This document shows positions 7,046-15,850 of a DNA stretch of 21,265 bases, piece after piece. The stretch covers positions 1-21,265 of the forward strand of contig CATZPY010000019.1 in the NCBI GenBank assembly GCA_958422985.1. Direction: 5' to 3'. The notes below the pieces were generated by a model. The model made no database searches. It was not told the DNA's origin and worked only from the letters and a program-made list of their open reading frames with translations. Position numbers and translations under genes: made by a program. This stretch comes from an uncultured Clostridium sp. (GTDB lineage Bacteria; Bacillota; Clostridia; TANB77; CAG-508). Numbering within the stretch: the stretch's first letter is position 1; each line of letters starts with the position of its first letter.

Positions 7046-7175
7046 TGTAAACAATATTATAATCAATTTTTAGTGACAATTATCAGAAAAAATCCAGTAG
7101 CAGAAGATTTTTTATTTATTTAGTTTTTGTAAAAACGAATACTGTAATAGTAACTAATAAATCACATTTTAGTCA

Positions 7176-7204
7176 TTGTAATTTTATGGCAAATACTATA
7201 TAAT
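7176..7204 (+). promoter_or_regulatory. SigA promoter of topB
   Basis: TTGTAA (7176-7181), 17 bases, TATAAT (7199-7204). This gives a leader of about 15-20 bases before the ATG at 7228, with AAGGAG at 7215-7220. Confidence 0.6.
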
Positions 7205-7227
7205 TAAACAGCAATAAGGAGAACATA

Positions 7228-9135
7228 ATGGATAAAAATATATTAATAACAGAAAAGCCTTCTGTAGCTATGCAAATGGCGAAAGCGTTAAAAATAAATA
7301 CAACCAGAAAAGATGGATATTTAGAAAGTGAAGAATGGGTAATAACCTGGTGTGTAGGTCACCTAGTAACAATGAGTTATCCAGAAAAGTATGATGAAAA
7401 GTTAAAATTTTGGAGATTGGAAACACTACCATTCATACCAAAAGAATGGAAATATGAAGTGATTCCAAATGTACAAAAACAGTTTAATATAATAAAAGAA
7501 CTTTTAAATAGAGAAGATGTAAAAACAATATATGTAAGTACTGACTCTGGGCGAGAAGGAGAATATATATATAGGTTAGTTGACCAAATGATCGCTCCAA
7601 AAGGAAAATTAAAAAAGAGAGTTTGGATAGATTCACAAACTGAAGAAGAAGTTATAAAAGGAATCAAAAATGCAAAAGATTTATCAGAATATGATAGTTT
7701 GTCAGATGCAGCATATTTAAGAGCGAAAGAAGATTATTTAATAGGTATAAATTTTTCAAGACTACTTTCTATTATTTATGGAAGAAGATTAGCGAAAGAA
7801 ATAAACGAAGAAAAAGCCTCTATTTCTGTTGGAAGAGTAATGACATGCGTACTGGGCATGGTAGTAGAAAGAGAAAGAGAAATAAGAAATTTTGTTAAAA
7901 CGAAATATTATAAAATTGTAGGAAGATTTGGAAATGAAGAATCTAATTTTGACGCAGAATGGAAAGTAACAGAAAAGTCTAAATTACACAATTCAAACAA
8001 ATTATATAATGATAACGGATTTAAAAAATTAGAAGATGCAAAGCAATTTATTTTATCACTAAAAGAAAAAGAAGCAATTATAAAAGAAGTAAAAAAGAGT
8101 AAACAAAAGGAAAATCCACCATTATTATTTAATTTGGCAGAAATTCAAAATGAATGTACAAAAAGATTTAAGATAAAGCCAGATGAAACATTAGAAATTA
8201 TACAAAATTTATATGAAAACAAGTTAGTAACATACCCAAGAACAGATGCGAGAGTTCTTTCTACTGCGGTTGCAAAAGAAATTACAAAGAATTTAAATGG
8301 AATTAGCAAAGGTTTTAAAAACGAAGAAATTCAAAATTTCTTAAGAAAGATGATTAATGAAAAATATTCTACAAACTTAGTAAAAACTAAATATGTAAAT
8401 GATAGCAAAATAACAGATCACTACGCAATAATTCCAACAGGTCAAGGATATGAAAATTATGATAAATTACCAAAACTTCAAAAAGATATTTACGAATTAA
8501 TTGTAAAGAGATTTTTGTCAATATTTTATCCACCAGCAGAATATAGTAAGGTTTCTGTAACTATAGATATAGAAAATGAATCTTTTTTTGCAAATGGAAA
8601 AGTTTGTACCAAAGAAGGATATTTAGAAATTTTAAAACCTAATAAAACTAAGAATTCTGAGGAGAACGATATAACAATACTAACAACTTTAAAAAAGAAT
8701 GAAAAAATAGATGTTCAAAATTTCGAAACAAAAGATGCTGAAACATCTCCACCTTCAAGATACAATTCGGGTTCGATAATACTTGCTATGGAAAATGCAG
8801 GAAAATTAATTGAAGATGACGAACTTAGAGAGCAAATAAAAGGTGCAGGGATAGGTACAAGTGCAACAAGAGCAGAAATAATTAAGAAACTAGAAAAAAT
8901 AAATTATATAGCAATTAATAGTAAAACTCAGATAATAACACCTACAAATAAAGGTGAATCAATATATGATATAGTGAACTTTTCTATGCCAGACATGCTA
9001 AATCCAAAACTAACAGCAAGCTGGGAAAAAGGTTTAGACCTAGTTGCAAAAAAAGAAATTAAATCTGAAGAATTTACAATGAAATTAGAAAAATATATAA
9101 AATCAAAATTTGATAAATTAGTTATAAAAATGTAA
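7228..9135 (+). CDS. topB: DNA topoisomerase III
   Basis: A type IA topoisomerase that relaxes and decatenates DNA by passing strands through a transient single-strand break. The TOPRIM domain shows ITEKPS with E9 and D106-S-G-R-E110-G-E112, the DxGREGE variant I associate with Firmicute TopB. The catalytic tyrosine is Y336 in VTYPRTD. Further on are the RYNSGSIILAMENAG segment and GAGIGTSATRAEII, typical of TopB. At 635 aa it is shorter than the roughly 730 aa of Bacillus TopB; it ends soon after the core and lacks a C-terminal zinc or basic extension. A SigA promoter precedes it and the ATG has AAGGAG 7 bases upstream. TopB is chromosomal in many Firmicutes but is also carried by conjugative elements; no conjugation genes are visible here. 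Confidence 0.93.
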   Translation: MDKNILITEKPSVAMQMAKALKINTTRKDGYLESEEWVITWCVGHLVTMSYPEKYDEKLKFWRLETLPFIPKEWKYEVIPNVQKQFNIIKELLNREDVKTIYVSTDSGREGEYIYRLVDQMIAPKGKLKKRVWIDSQTEEEVIKGIKNAKDLSEYDSLSDAAYLRAKEDYLIGINFSRLLSIIYGRRLAKEINEEKASISVGRVMTCVLGMVVEREREIRNFVKTKYYKIVGRFGNEESNFDAEWKVTEKSKLHNSNKLYNDNGFKKLEDAKQFILSLKEKEAIIKEVKKSKQKENPPLLFNLAEIQNECTKRFKIKPDETLEIIQNLYENKLVTYPRTDARVLSTAVAKEITKNLNGISKGFKNEEIQNFLRKMINEKYSTNLVKTKYVNDSKITDHYAIIPTGQGYENYDKLPKLQKDIYELIVKRFLSIFYPPAEYSKVSVTIDIENESFFANGKVCTKEGYLEILKPNKTKNSEENDITILTTLKKNEKIDVQNFETKDAETSPPSRYNSGSIILAMENAGKLIEDDELREQIKGAGIGTSATRAEIIKKLEKINYIAINSKTQIITPTNKGESIYDIVNFSMPDMLNPKLTASWEKGLDLVAKKEIKSEEFTMKLEKYIKSKFDKLVIKM

Positions 9136-9219
9136 GGAAAAGACAAAATTATAAATATAAAGAAAGCTAAAGAAGAATTTTAAATCATATAAATTTATAA
9201 ATTAGATGGTGGTGGTTTT

Positions 9220-10062
9220 ATGAAACTAGGATTAGCACTTTCAGGAGGAGGAATAAAAGGTGCAGCGCATATAGGTGTAATGCAAGCTTTTAAAGAAGAA
9301 AATATAGGGATAGATGTTATAAGTGGTACAAGTATAGGAAGCATTGTAGCATCTCTTTATGCAATGGAATATACGCCAAGCGAAATGCTAAAATTATTTA
9401 ACTATTTTTCAAAAATGATATTTAAAAATAGTACAATGTATACAGACTCAAAAGGGAAGAAATTGTTAAGTATAAGGGCTGGAGGATTATATTCTGGAGA
9501 GAATATTGCATTTGCAATAGAAGAGGCAGGAAAATATAAAAATGTTAAAAAGATGCAGGATTTAAAAATTCCTATTGCAATACCTGCAGTAGATTTAAAA
9601 GATTCAGAAAAATATGTATTTACAAATACGGAAAAAATAAATGAGAAATATTTAAATAAGGCAGACATTTCCATAGCTGTAAGGGCAAGTTCATCATACC
9701 CTGCAATTTTTGCACCATGTATTTATAATAAACATAAATTTGTAGATGGTGGAATATTGGATAATATTCCAGTAGAAGAAACGAGGAAAATAGGTGCAGA
9801 TAAAGTTATTGCTGTAAAATTTAAATTAAACAAAACATCTAGAACAGTTGGAATAAGGTCAACATTAAATAAATCAATAGATATAATGTTTTCTAAAATA
9901 GAAAGTGAAGCAGTAAAAAAAGCGGACTATGTTATAGAAATAGATACACAAGATGTTAATCCATTCGATTTTAAACAAGCTAATAAATGCTATAAATATG
10001 GATATTTACAAGCAAAAAAAGAAATAAATAATATAAAAAGAATAATATATAAGGAGGATTAG
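9220..10062 (+). CDS. Patatin-like phospholipase family protein (RssA/YlbK-like)
   Basis: A 280-aa serine lipase-like acyl hydrolase with a Ser-Asp dyad. The oxyanion-hole glycines are in SGGGIKG (8-14), the nucleophile S38 is in GTSIG, and the catalytic Asp is D176 in VDGGILDNIP. It is soluble, without a signal peptide or transmembrane segment. It probably deacylates membrane lipids, but the substrate is unknown. The ribosome site is an unusual GGTGGTGGT (9208-9216) very close to the ATG. The next gene, a flavodiiron protein, starts one base after the stop and its AAGGAGG lies inside this gene, so the two are co-translated. Confidence 0.88.
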   Translation: MKLGLALSGGGIKGAAHIGVMQAFKEENIGIDVISGTSIGSIVASLYAMEYTPSEMLKLFNYFSKMIFKNSTMYTDSKGKKLLSIRAGGLYSGENIAFAIEEAGKYKNVKKMQDLKIPIAIPAVDLKDSEKYVFTNTEKINEKYLNKADISIAVRASSSYPAIFAPCIYNKHKFVDGGILDNIPVEETRKIGADKVIAVKFKLNKTSRTVGIRSTLNKSIDIMFSKIESEAVKKADYVIEIDTQDVNPFDFKQANKCYKYGYLQAKKEINNIKRIIYKED

Positions 10063-10063
10063 A

Positions 10064-11257
10064 ATGGCAAAACAGATTAATGAATATGTAAAATGGGTTG
10101 GAAAAACAGATTGGGAATTAAAAAAATTCCATGGTGAAGAGTATAATACAATAAATGGATCATCATATAATAGTTACTTAATACAAGATGAAAAAACTGT
10201 TTTAATTGATACAGCGTGGAAACCTTTTGACGAAGAATTTGTAGAAAGTTTAAAAAAGGAAATAGATTTAAATAAAATAGATTACATCATCGCAAACCAT
10301 GGAGAAATTGACCATAGTGGTAGTTTACCAAAACTTATGAAAGAAATACCAAATACACCAATTTATTGTACCGCAAATGGTGTAAAATCTATAAAAGGAC
10401 AATACCATGAAGATTGGAATTTTGTAACTGTAAAAACAGGTGAAACATTAAATATTGGTAAACACACATTAACTTTTATAGAAGCACCAATGCTTCATTG
10501 GCCAGATACAATGTTTACTTATATGGATAAGGAAAATATATTATTTAGTAATGATGCATTTGGTCAACATATTGCTTCAGAGTATTTGTATGCTGATGAA
10601 GTAAGCCAATGTGTTTTATATAATGAAGCAATAAAATATTATGCAAATATTGTTGCACCATTTGGTATGATGGTAAAAAATAAAATAAATGAAATTAAGA
10701 AAATGAATATTCCGATTAATATGATATGCCCAAGTCATGGTCTTATTTGGAGAAAATCTCCAGAAGATATAATAAATAAATATTATACATGGGCAGATAA
10801 TTACAAGGAAGATCAAATAACTATTTTATATGATACAATGTGGAATGATACAAGGAAAATGGCAGAGATTATTGCAAAAGGAATAAAGGAAGAGGACTCT
10901 AAAACAGAGGTAAAAATAATAAATACAGCTAAGTCAGATAAAACAGAAATTTTAGCTGAAGTTTTTAAATCTAAAGCAATATTGGTTGGTTCACCTACGG
11001 TAAATAATGGATATTTATATTCTATAGCAGGAATACTAGAAATGATAAAAGGTTTAAAATTAAAAAATAAGAAGGCTGTAGCTTTTGGAAGTTATGGCTG
11101 GAGTGGAGAAGCAGTAAAACTATTAAATGAAGAGCTTAAAAAGTCTGGTTTTATAATGATAAATGATGGCTTAAGATGTATGTGGACACCTACAGAACCA
11201 AATATTCTAGAATGCACAAATTTTGGAAAAGAAATTGCGAAAAATTGCCAAGAATAG
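10064..11257 (+). CDS. Flavodiiron protein (FprA/rubredoxin:oxygen oxidoreductase family)
   Basis: A 397-aa A-type flavoprotein that reduces O2 to water and/or NO to N2O, using electrons usually delivered by rubredoxin, to protect anaerobes. The N-terminal metallo-beta-lactamase-like domain has the full diiron site: H79-x-E81-x-D83-H84, H145, D164 and H225. The C-terminal flavodoxin domain (about 250-397) starts with ITILYDTMWNDTRKMA and includes GSPTVNNGY and GSYGWSGEA, which bind FMN. There is no fused rubredoxin or flavin reductase. The ATG is one base after the patatin stop, with AAGGAGG at 10051-10057. Which gas is preferred cannot be read from the sequence. Confidence 0.95.
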   Translation: MAKQINEYVKWVGKTDWELKKFHGEEYNTINGSSYNSYLIQDEKTVLIDTAWKPFDEEFVESLKKEIDLNKIDYIIANHGEIDHSGSLPKLMKEIPNTPIYCTANGVKSIKGQYHEDWNFVTVKTGETLNIGKHTLTFIEAPMLHWPDTMFTYMDKENILFSNDAFGQHIASEYLYADEVSQCVLYNEAIKYYANIVAPFGMMVKNKINEIKKMNIPINMICPSHGLIWRKSPEDIINKYYTWADNYKEDQITILYDTMWNDTRKMAEIIAKGIKEEDSKTEVKIINTAKSDKTEILAEVFKSKAILVGSPTVNNGYLYSIAGILEMIKGLKLKNKKAVAFGSYGWSGEAVKLLNEELKKSGFIMINDGLRCMWTPTEPNILECTNFGKEIAKNCQE

Positions 11258-11405
11258 AAAAACTAATTTATTAAAGATAAATTTAGTAAGTTAGAAGATA
11301 TGTATCATATGAAATTTAAAATTGAACCAAAATTAAACAAAATACACCTTTTATAATTAGAAAACATAATATATAGCAAAAGCATTATGAAAGGTGGTAT
11401 ATATT

Positions 11406-12689
11406 ATGCAAAGTTACATAGTAAATGGTGGAGAGAAGATAGAAGGAAGAATAAGTTCTTCAGGGTCTAAAAATTCATCACTTCCAATATTAGCAGCCAC
11501 AATATTAAATAAAGGAATTACGAAATTAAAAAATGTTCCTAACATTCATGATACTAAGATTATGTTCGAAATTATGGAATTATTAGGATGTAAAATAGAA
11601 TGTGATAAAAATGAAGTTGTAATAGATTCAAGAAATATAAATAATTATGAAATTCCAGATGAATTAATGAGACAAATGAGATCATCTGTAATACTTGCAG
11701 GAGCAATATTAAGCAGAACAAAGAAAGCTATCTTTTCATATCCTGGTGGATGTGATATTGGAGCAAGACCAATCGACCTTCATCTAAAATCTTTTGAAAA
11801 TTTAGGAATAGAGATAAAAGAAGAAAATGGAAAGATTTTTTGTGATTCTTTAAATATGGAAGATGGAACAATAACGCTAGATTTTCCAAGTGTAGGAGCC
11901 ACAGAAAATATAATATTAGCTGCAACGCTTTCAAATAAAGTTGTAAATATAAAAAATGCTGCGATGGAACCAGAAATAGTAGATTTGCAAAATTTTATAA
12001 ATAAACTTGGAGGATGTATTTCTGGAGCAGGAACAAATAACATAAAAATAATTGGAAGAGATAATATTGAAACAAATATAGAATATGAAGTAATGCCAGA
12101 TAGAATAGAAATAGGAACTTTATTATGTTCAGCAGCAATTACAAATGGTAGTATTAATATAAAAAATGTAAAAGTAGAACATATTTTGCCAGTAGTGTAT
12201 AAGCTAGAAGAAATGGGATGTGATATTAAATTAAAAGATAATGAAATTAGTTTAATAGCAAAGAACAGGTTAAAATCATGCAATTTGAAAACTATGCCAT
12301 ATCCAGGTTTCCCAACAGATATGCAACCTATAATATCAATTGTGCTAGGAATTGCTAAAGGAACTTCTATAATAGTAGAAAATATTTTTGAAAATAGGTA
12401 TAAGTATTTATCAGAACTTAAAAGAATGGGAGCGAAAGTAACTATAGAAGGAAAGGCAGCAATAATAAAAGGAATAAAAAGGTATAACAGCGCAAAAGTA
12501 GAAGCAACAGATTTAAGAGGGGGAGCTGCATTGGTATTAGCATCACTAAATGCTAAAGGAAAAACTATTATATCTAACATAGAATATATATTACGTGGAT
12601 ATGAAAATTTGGATGAAAAATTGCGAAAATTAGGTGCAAATATATATGTAGGAGAAGGTGAAAAAAATGAAAAAGAAAAAAGGGAATGA
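11406..12689 (+). CDS. murA: UDP-N-acetylglucosamine 1-carboxyvinyltransferase (MurA)
   Basis: MurA transfers enolpyruvate from PEP to UDP-GlcNAc, the first committed step of peptidoglycan synthesis, in the cytoplasm. The 427-aa protein has the substrate-binding K22-N23 in GSKNSS and the catalytic, fosfomycin-target cysteine C116 in GGCDIGARPIDLHL. It also has the later EPSP-synthase-fold signatures VMPDRIEIGT, PYPGFPTDMQP and DLRGGAALVLASL. The frame is open from a GTG at 11394, but that codon lies in the ribosome site AAAGGTGG (11390-11397); the ATG at 11406 is 8 bases beyond and preferred. The last 23 bases overlap ftsQ. TATAAT at 11352-11357 may be a -10 box, but no good -35 is seen. Firmicutes often carry two MurA paralogues; which one this is cannot be told here. 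Confidence 0.95.
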   Translation: MQSYIVNGGEKIEGRISSSGSKNSSLPILAATILNKGITKLKNVPNIHDTKIMFEIMELLGCKIECDKNEVVIDSRNINNYEIPDELMRQMRSSVILAGAILSRTKKAIFSYPGGCDIGARPIDLHLKSFENLGIEIKEENGKIFCDSLNMEDGTITLDFPSVGATENIILAATLSNKVVNIKNAAMEPEIVDLQNFINKLGGCISGAGTNNIKIIGRDNIETNIEYEVMPDRIEIGTLLCSAAITNGSINIKNVKVEHILPVVYKLEEMGCDIKLKDNEISLIAKNRLKSCNLKTMPYPGFPTDMQPIISIVLGIAKGTSIIVENIFENRYKYLSELKRMGAKVTIEGKAAIIKGIKRYNSAKVEATDLRGGAALVLASLNAKGKTIISNIEYILRGYENLDEKLRKLGANIYVGEGEKNEKEKRE

Positions 12690-13752
12690 TTTAGATTTCT
12701 ATTATTTAAGCAAGGATAATAATAGGGTGCAAAAGAAAAAAAAGCACCCTAAAAAGAAAATAAAAAAGAAAAACCCAGAACCTATTAATGATGATATGTT
12801 TAATATAGACAATGAAATAGTAATAGGAGTTACAGTACTACCATCTAAGGATGGGAAAAATAAAAATAATAAAAAGAAAGTAAAAAATAGAGCAAATAAA
12901 GAAAGGTTCGATGTAACAGATACCAAACCAGTTAAGTCAAATTATTCTAAAAATGGACAAGCTAAAAATAAAAAAAGAATTTCATATGAGGAAGATAAAA
13001 AGAGAAAGCGAAAAAGAGAAAAGTGGTTTAGAATAATAAAAACTATCTTGAAATTATTATTTATTTTTGCAATAATTATAGGAATATCATTGTTTTTATT
13101 TGTTTCACCTGTCTTTAATATAAAAAATATAGAGGTAAATGGTAATAATAAAATTAATGTAGAAGAAATTAAAAGTTTGTCTAAACTTACTTTAGAAGAA
13201 AATATATTTAAATTTTCTGCTAAGCAAGTAAAAGCTGGTGTAAAAGAAAATGCATATATAGATACAGTAGAAGTAAAAAGAAAGATTCCAAATACAGTGC
13301 AGTTAAATGTAACAGAAAGAAAGGCGAAATATCAATTAGAATTTGGAAATGCTTTTGCATATTTAGATGGAAATGGAAATATTTTGGAGATATCATCTGA
13401 AAACAACCAAATGCCAATAATTAGAGGATACGAAACACTACAAGAAAATATAAAAAGTGGAAATAAATTAGAGGAGAATGATTGCAATAAATTATTGACA
13501 GTTCAAGAGTTTTTAAAGGTAGCAGAAGATAATGGAATTCAAAACTTAATTACAATTATAGATATTTCAAATGATGAAGACTATAAATTTGAATTACCTT
13601 CTAAAGGAAAAGTCGCATATATGGGTGACAGTAAGAACATAGGTGGTAAGATATTAACGTTAAAAGAAATATTAACTAGAGAAGAAGGCAAAAATGGACA
13701 GATATTTATTAATGATTCAAATAAGATGCCATACTTTAGAGAAAATGTATAA
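12667..13752 (+). CDS. ftsQ: Cell division protein FtsQ/DivIB
   Basis: FtsQ/DivIB is a bitopic divisome protein that links FtsL/FtsB (DivIC) to septal wall synthesis. The 361-aa protein has a long, very basic cytoplasmic tail (1-120, with Lys/Arg runs at 23-35 and 111-119), one transmembrane helix (about 127-147) and an extracytoplasmic POTRA domain (about 150-218) beginning FNIKNIEVNGNNKI. A FtsQ-type beta domain with DGNGNILEI and a C-terminal tail follow. The frame opens at a GTG at 12658, but the ATG at 12667 is better spaced from GAAGGTG. It overlaps murA by 23 bases, so translation is probably coupled. The next gene begins 12 bases after the stop. Confidence 0.9.
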   Translation: MKKKKGNDLDFYYLSKDNNRVQKKKKHPKKKIKKKNPEPINDDMFNIDNEIVIGVTVLPSKDGKNKNNKKKVKNRANKERFDVTDTKPVKSNYSKNGQAKNKKRISYEEDKKRKRKREKWFRIIKTILKLLFIFAIIIGISLFLFVSPVFNIKNIEVNGNNKINVEEIKSLSKLTLEENIFKFSAKQVKAGVKENAYIDTVEVKRKIPNTVQLNVTERKAKYQLEFGNAFAYLDGNGNILEISSENNQMPIIRGYETLQENIKSGNKLEENDCNKLLTVQEFLKVAEDNGIQNLITIIDISNDEDYKFELPSKGKVAYMGDSKNIGGKILTLKEILTREEGKNGQIFINDSNKMPYFRENV

Positions 13753-13764
13753 AGGAGGTTTATT

Positions 13765-14505
13765 TTGAAAATTAAATATAATAAGAAGAATATAAGTACA
13801 AGTATAGTAATAGGAATATTGTGTGTAGTATTAACATTTGGAATGGTAGTTCAAATAAGAACAGTAAAAAGCAATATAAGTATTTCTAATCCAGATTATG
13901 CAAATAATGATTTAAGAGATGAAGTATTAAAAAATAAAGAAAAATATGATAATGCTTTTATAGAACTTAGTAAAATTAATAAAGAACTAGAAAAGTATAG
14001 GAAAAAAGCAACTAACAATGATAGCACAGCAAAAGAAAAACAAGAAAGATTAAAAAAAGATAATGCAATTTTAGGCTTAAATGATGTAACAGGAGAAGGA
14101 GTTATAATAACTTTAAACGATAATAAGAATGCAACTGTTTCTTCTATGAATGCTGGTGATGACATAAGCAATTATTTAATACATGAAATTGATTTATTAA
14201 AAATTGTAAATGAACTAAAAAATGCAGGAGCAGTAGCAATATCAATAAATAGCCAAAGAATAATTCCTACAACTACAATTCATTGTGCGGGAAATATTGC
14301 AAGAGTAAATGGTGAAATTGTTGGTACTCCTTTTGTAATAAAAGCAGTAGGAGGAAGTTTCGAAACTTTAGAAAGACCAGGAGGCTATATAGACTGGCTA
14401 AGAGAAGATTATGGAATAGACATTAAAGTAAAACATCAAAGTAATGTTACTATTGAAAAATATAATGGTGTTATGAATTTTAAATATGCCAAAGAAGTGA
14501 ACTAG
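13765..14505 (+). CDS. DUF881 family membrane-anchored protein, first copy
   Basis: A 246-aa protein: a short basic N-terminus, one transmembrane helix (about 12-29), a charged coiled-coil region (about 50-98) and an extracytoplasmic DUF881 domain starting near GVIITLNDN and containing AVAISINSQRI. DUF881 proteins (YlxW/YlxX in Bacillus) sit between divIB and sbp in many Firmicutes. Their role is unproven, though a link with division is likely from context. The start is TTG, with AAAGGAGG (13751-13758) six bases upstream overlapping the end of ftsQ. A related gene follows immediately. Confidence 0.87.
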   Translation: MKIKYNKKNISTSIVIGILCVVLTFGMVVQIRTVKSNISISNPDYANNDLRDEVLKNKEKYDNAFIELSKINKELEKYRKKATNNDSTAKEKQERLKKDNAILGLNDVTGEGVIITLNDNKNATVSSMNAGDDISNYLIHEIDLLKIVNELKNAGAVAISINSQRIIPTTTIHCAGNIARVNGEIVGTPFVIKAVGGSFETLERPGGYIDWLREDYGIDIKVKHQSNVTIEKYNGVMNFKYAKEVN

Positions 14506-14520
14506 GAGGTGAAAATAGTC

Positions 14521-15219
14521 TTGAAAGAAATAAAAAAAGGGAAGATTACAATGACTATAATAATAGGAATAGTATGTTTTATTCTAGCATTTGTAATGTT
14601 TATGCAATTTAAAGTAGTAAGTGAAACAGATATTACATCATTAACTACGAAAAGAGAAGGAGAGCTAAGAGAAGAATTAGAAACTTGGAAAGGAAAATAT
14701 GAAGATACAGCAAATCAATTAGAACAAGCTAAAACAAATCTAGAAGAATACAAAAATAAAATAGATGATACGCAAGCGTCTTCAGAATTATTAGATAAAG
14801 AACTTAAACAAGCAGAATTATATTTAGGAAAAACAAATGTAGAAGGACCTGGAATTATAATAAATTTATCAGATAATTCTTCAAATGTTATGGCAGAAGA
14901 TTTAATAAAATTAATGAATGAATTGAAAGCAGCAGAGGCTGAAGCAATATCTGTTAATGGACAAAGAGTAACAAATTTAACAGAATTTGCAGATGTAGAT
15001 TCTTATATTGTTGCTAATGGTACAAGATTATCTTCACCATATACAATACAAGTAATAGGAAATCAAAAATATTTGGAAAGTGGTATTACTGCAAAAGGTG
15101 GATTTTCAGATGATATGACATCAAATGGAAAGAACATATCAATTACAGAAGATAATAATATTAAAATACTAAAATATGATTCGGATTTTAATATAAATAA
15201 AAAAGTAACTATAGATTAA
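14521..15219 (+). CDS. DUF881 family membrane-anchored protein, second copy
   Basis: A 232-aa tandem paralogue of the preceding gene with the same layout: transmembrane helix (about 10-29), coiled coil rich in Glu/Lys/Gln (about 40-100) and a DUF881 domain with GPGIIINLSDN and AEAISVNGQRV. A frame opens at a GTG at 14509, but that codon is part of the ribosome site (AGGAGG, 14504-14509), so the TTG at 14521 is chosen. The site overlaps the stop of the first copy. The two extracytoplasmic domains may act together, which is inference. Confidence 0.87.
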   Translation: MKEIKKGKITMTIIIGIVCFILAFVMFMQFKVVSETDITSLTTKREGELREELETWKGKYEDTANQLEQAKTNLEEYKNKIDDTQASSELLDKELKQAELYLGKTNVEGPGIIINLSDNSSNVMAEDLIKLMNELKAAEAEAISVNGQRVTNLTEFADVDSYIVANGTRLSSPYTIQVIGNQKYLESGITAKGGFSDDMTSNGKNISITEDNNIKILKYDSDFNINKKVTID

Positions 15220-15233
15220 AAGGAGGAATTAAA

Positions 15234-15617
15234 TTGGTTTTTATAGCAATATTAGCTGGTTGCATAATAGGGGCAATATTAGGAATTAATTCACCATTAA
15301 TTCCATATTCGGTTTCAGGTTATTTAGCAATAGGAATAATGGCTGCTCTAGACTCTGTTTTTGGAGGTATAAAGTCAGTTGTACAAAAAAACTTTGATAT
15401 GAAGGTTTTTGTTTCAGGATTTTTTATAAACAGTATTACAGCTGTTTTATTAACATATTTGGGAAATAAGTTAAATGTGGATATTTCTCTTGCAGCTATT
15501 ATAGTTTTTGTTGGTAGAATATTTATTGACTTAGCAATAATACGTAGATATTATATTGATAAATGGACTAAATGGATGGATAAAAGAAAAAATAATAAAG
15601 AAGTAAAAAAAGCATAA
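15234..15617 (+). CDS. sbp: Small basic protein Sbp (DUF1290)
   Basis: A 127-aa integral membrane protein of the DUF1290 family, called small basic protein in Bacillus, where it lies just upstream of ftsA. Three or four hydrophobic segments run from residue 1 to about 100, with conserved GAILGINSPLIPYSVSGYLA and ALDSVFGGIKS, and a basic tail rich in Lys/Arg. The start is TTG, preceded by AAAGGAGG (about 8 bases). Its function is unknown; conserved placement suggests a role at the septum or the membrane. It ends the upstream half of the division cluster: a palindrome and a new promoter follow. Confidence 0.9.
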   Translation: MVFIAILAGCIIGAILGINSPLIPYSVSGYLAIGIMAALDSVFGGIKSVVQKNFDMKVFVSGFFINSITAVLLTYLGNKLNVDISLAAIIVFVGRIFIDLAIIRRYYIDKWTKWMDKRKNNKEVKKA

Positions 15618-15667
15618 ATTATTAAAAAGACTAAAAATAAGAAGGATAACTGGGAAATACATAGAAT

Positions 15668-15699
15668 ATTAATAAAAGGACTTAAGTCCTTTTATTAAT
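15668..15699 (+). terminator. Perfect palindrome, probable terminator after sbp
   Basis: A fully symmetrical 32-base inverted repeat (15668-15683 with 15684-15699) whose core is AAAAGGACTTAAGTCCTTTT. With a 4-base loop it forms a 14-bp stem with T-rich 3' side. The symmetry means it may terminate in both directions. It separates murA-to-sbp transcripts from ftsA-ftsZ. Confidence 0.7.
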
Positions 15700-15781
15700 T
15701 ATCGTTTTATGGCGAAAAATGTCAAATTTTACTTTATTACATCATTATTACAAAAAGGTTACGAAAATATAACAACAACTA

Positions 15782-15810
15782 TTGACATTTTATTTAAAAT
15801 ATAATATTCT
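15782..15810 (+). promoter_or_regulatory. SigA promoter of ftsA-ftsZ
   Basis: Perfect TTGACA (15782-15787), 17 bases, TATTCT (15805-15810). A TATAAT also occurs at 15800-15805 but is only 12 bases from the -35 box. The predicted leader is about 35 bases. Confidence 0.65.
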
Positions 15811-15850
15811 ATCACTAGTTAAGAGATAAATAAATTGGAGGAGACCTAAC

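Noticed and set aside
7087..7113. Possible second hairpin, AAAAAATC with GATTTTTT
   Set aside because: It has only one G-C pair and an 11-base loop. Such pairings are expected by chance in this AT-rich DNA, and a better terminator lies just upstream.
11780..12580. 266-aa minus-strand open frame opposite murA
   Set aside because: Antisense shadow of a well-supported gene, with no start signals or recognisable domain. The 233-aa frame opposite ftsA (16078-16779) is rejected for the same reason.
15782..15805. TTGACA with TATAAT 12 bases later before ftsA
   Set aside because: The spacer is too short for SigA. TATTCT at 17 bases is the better -10 box.
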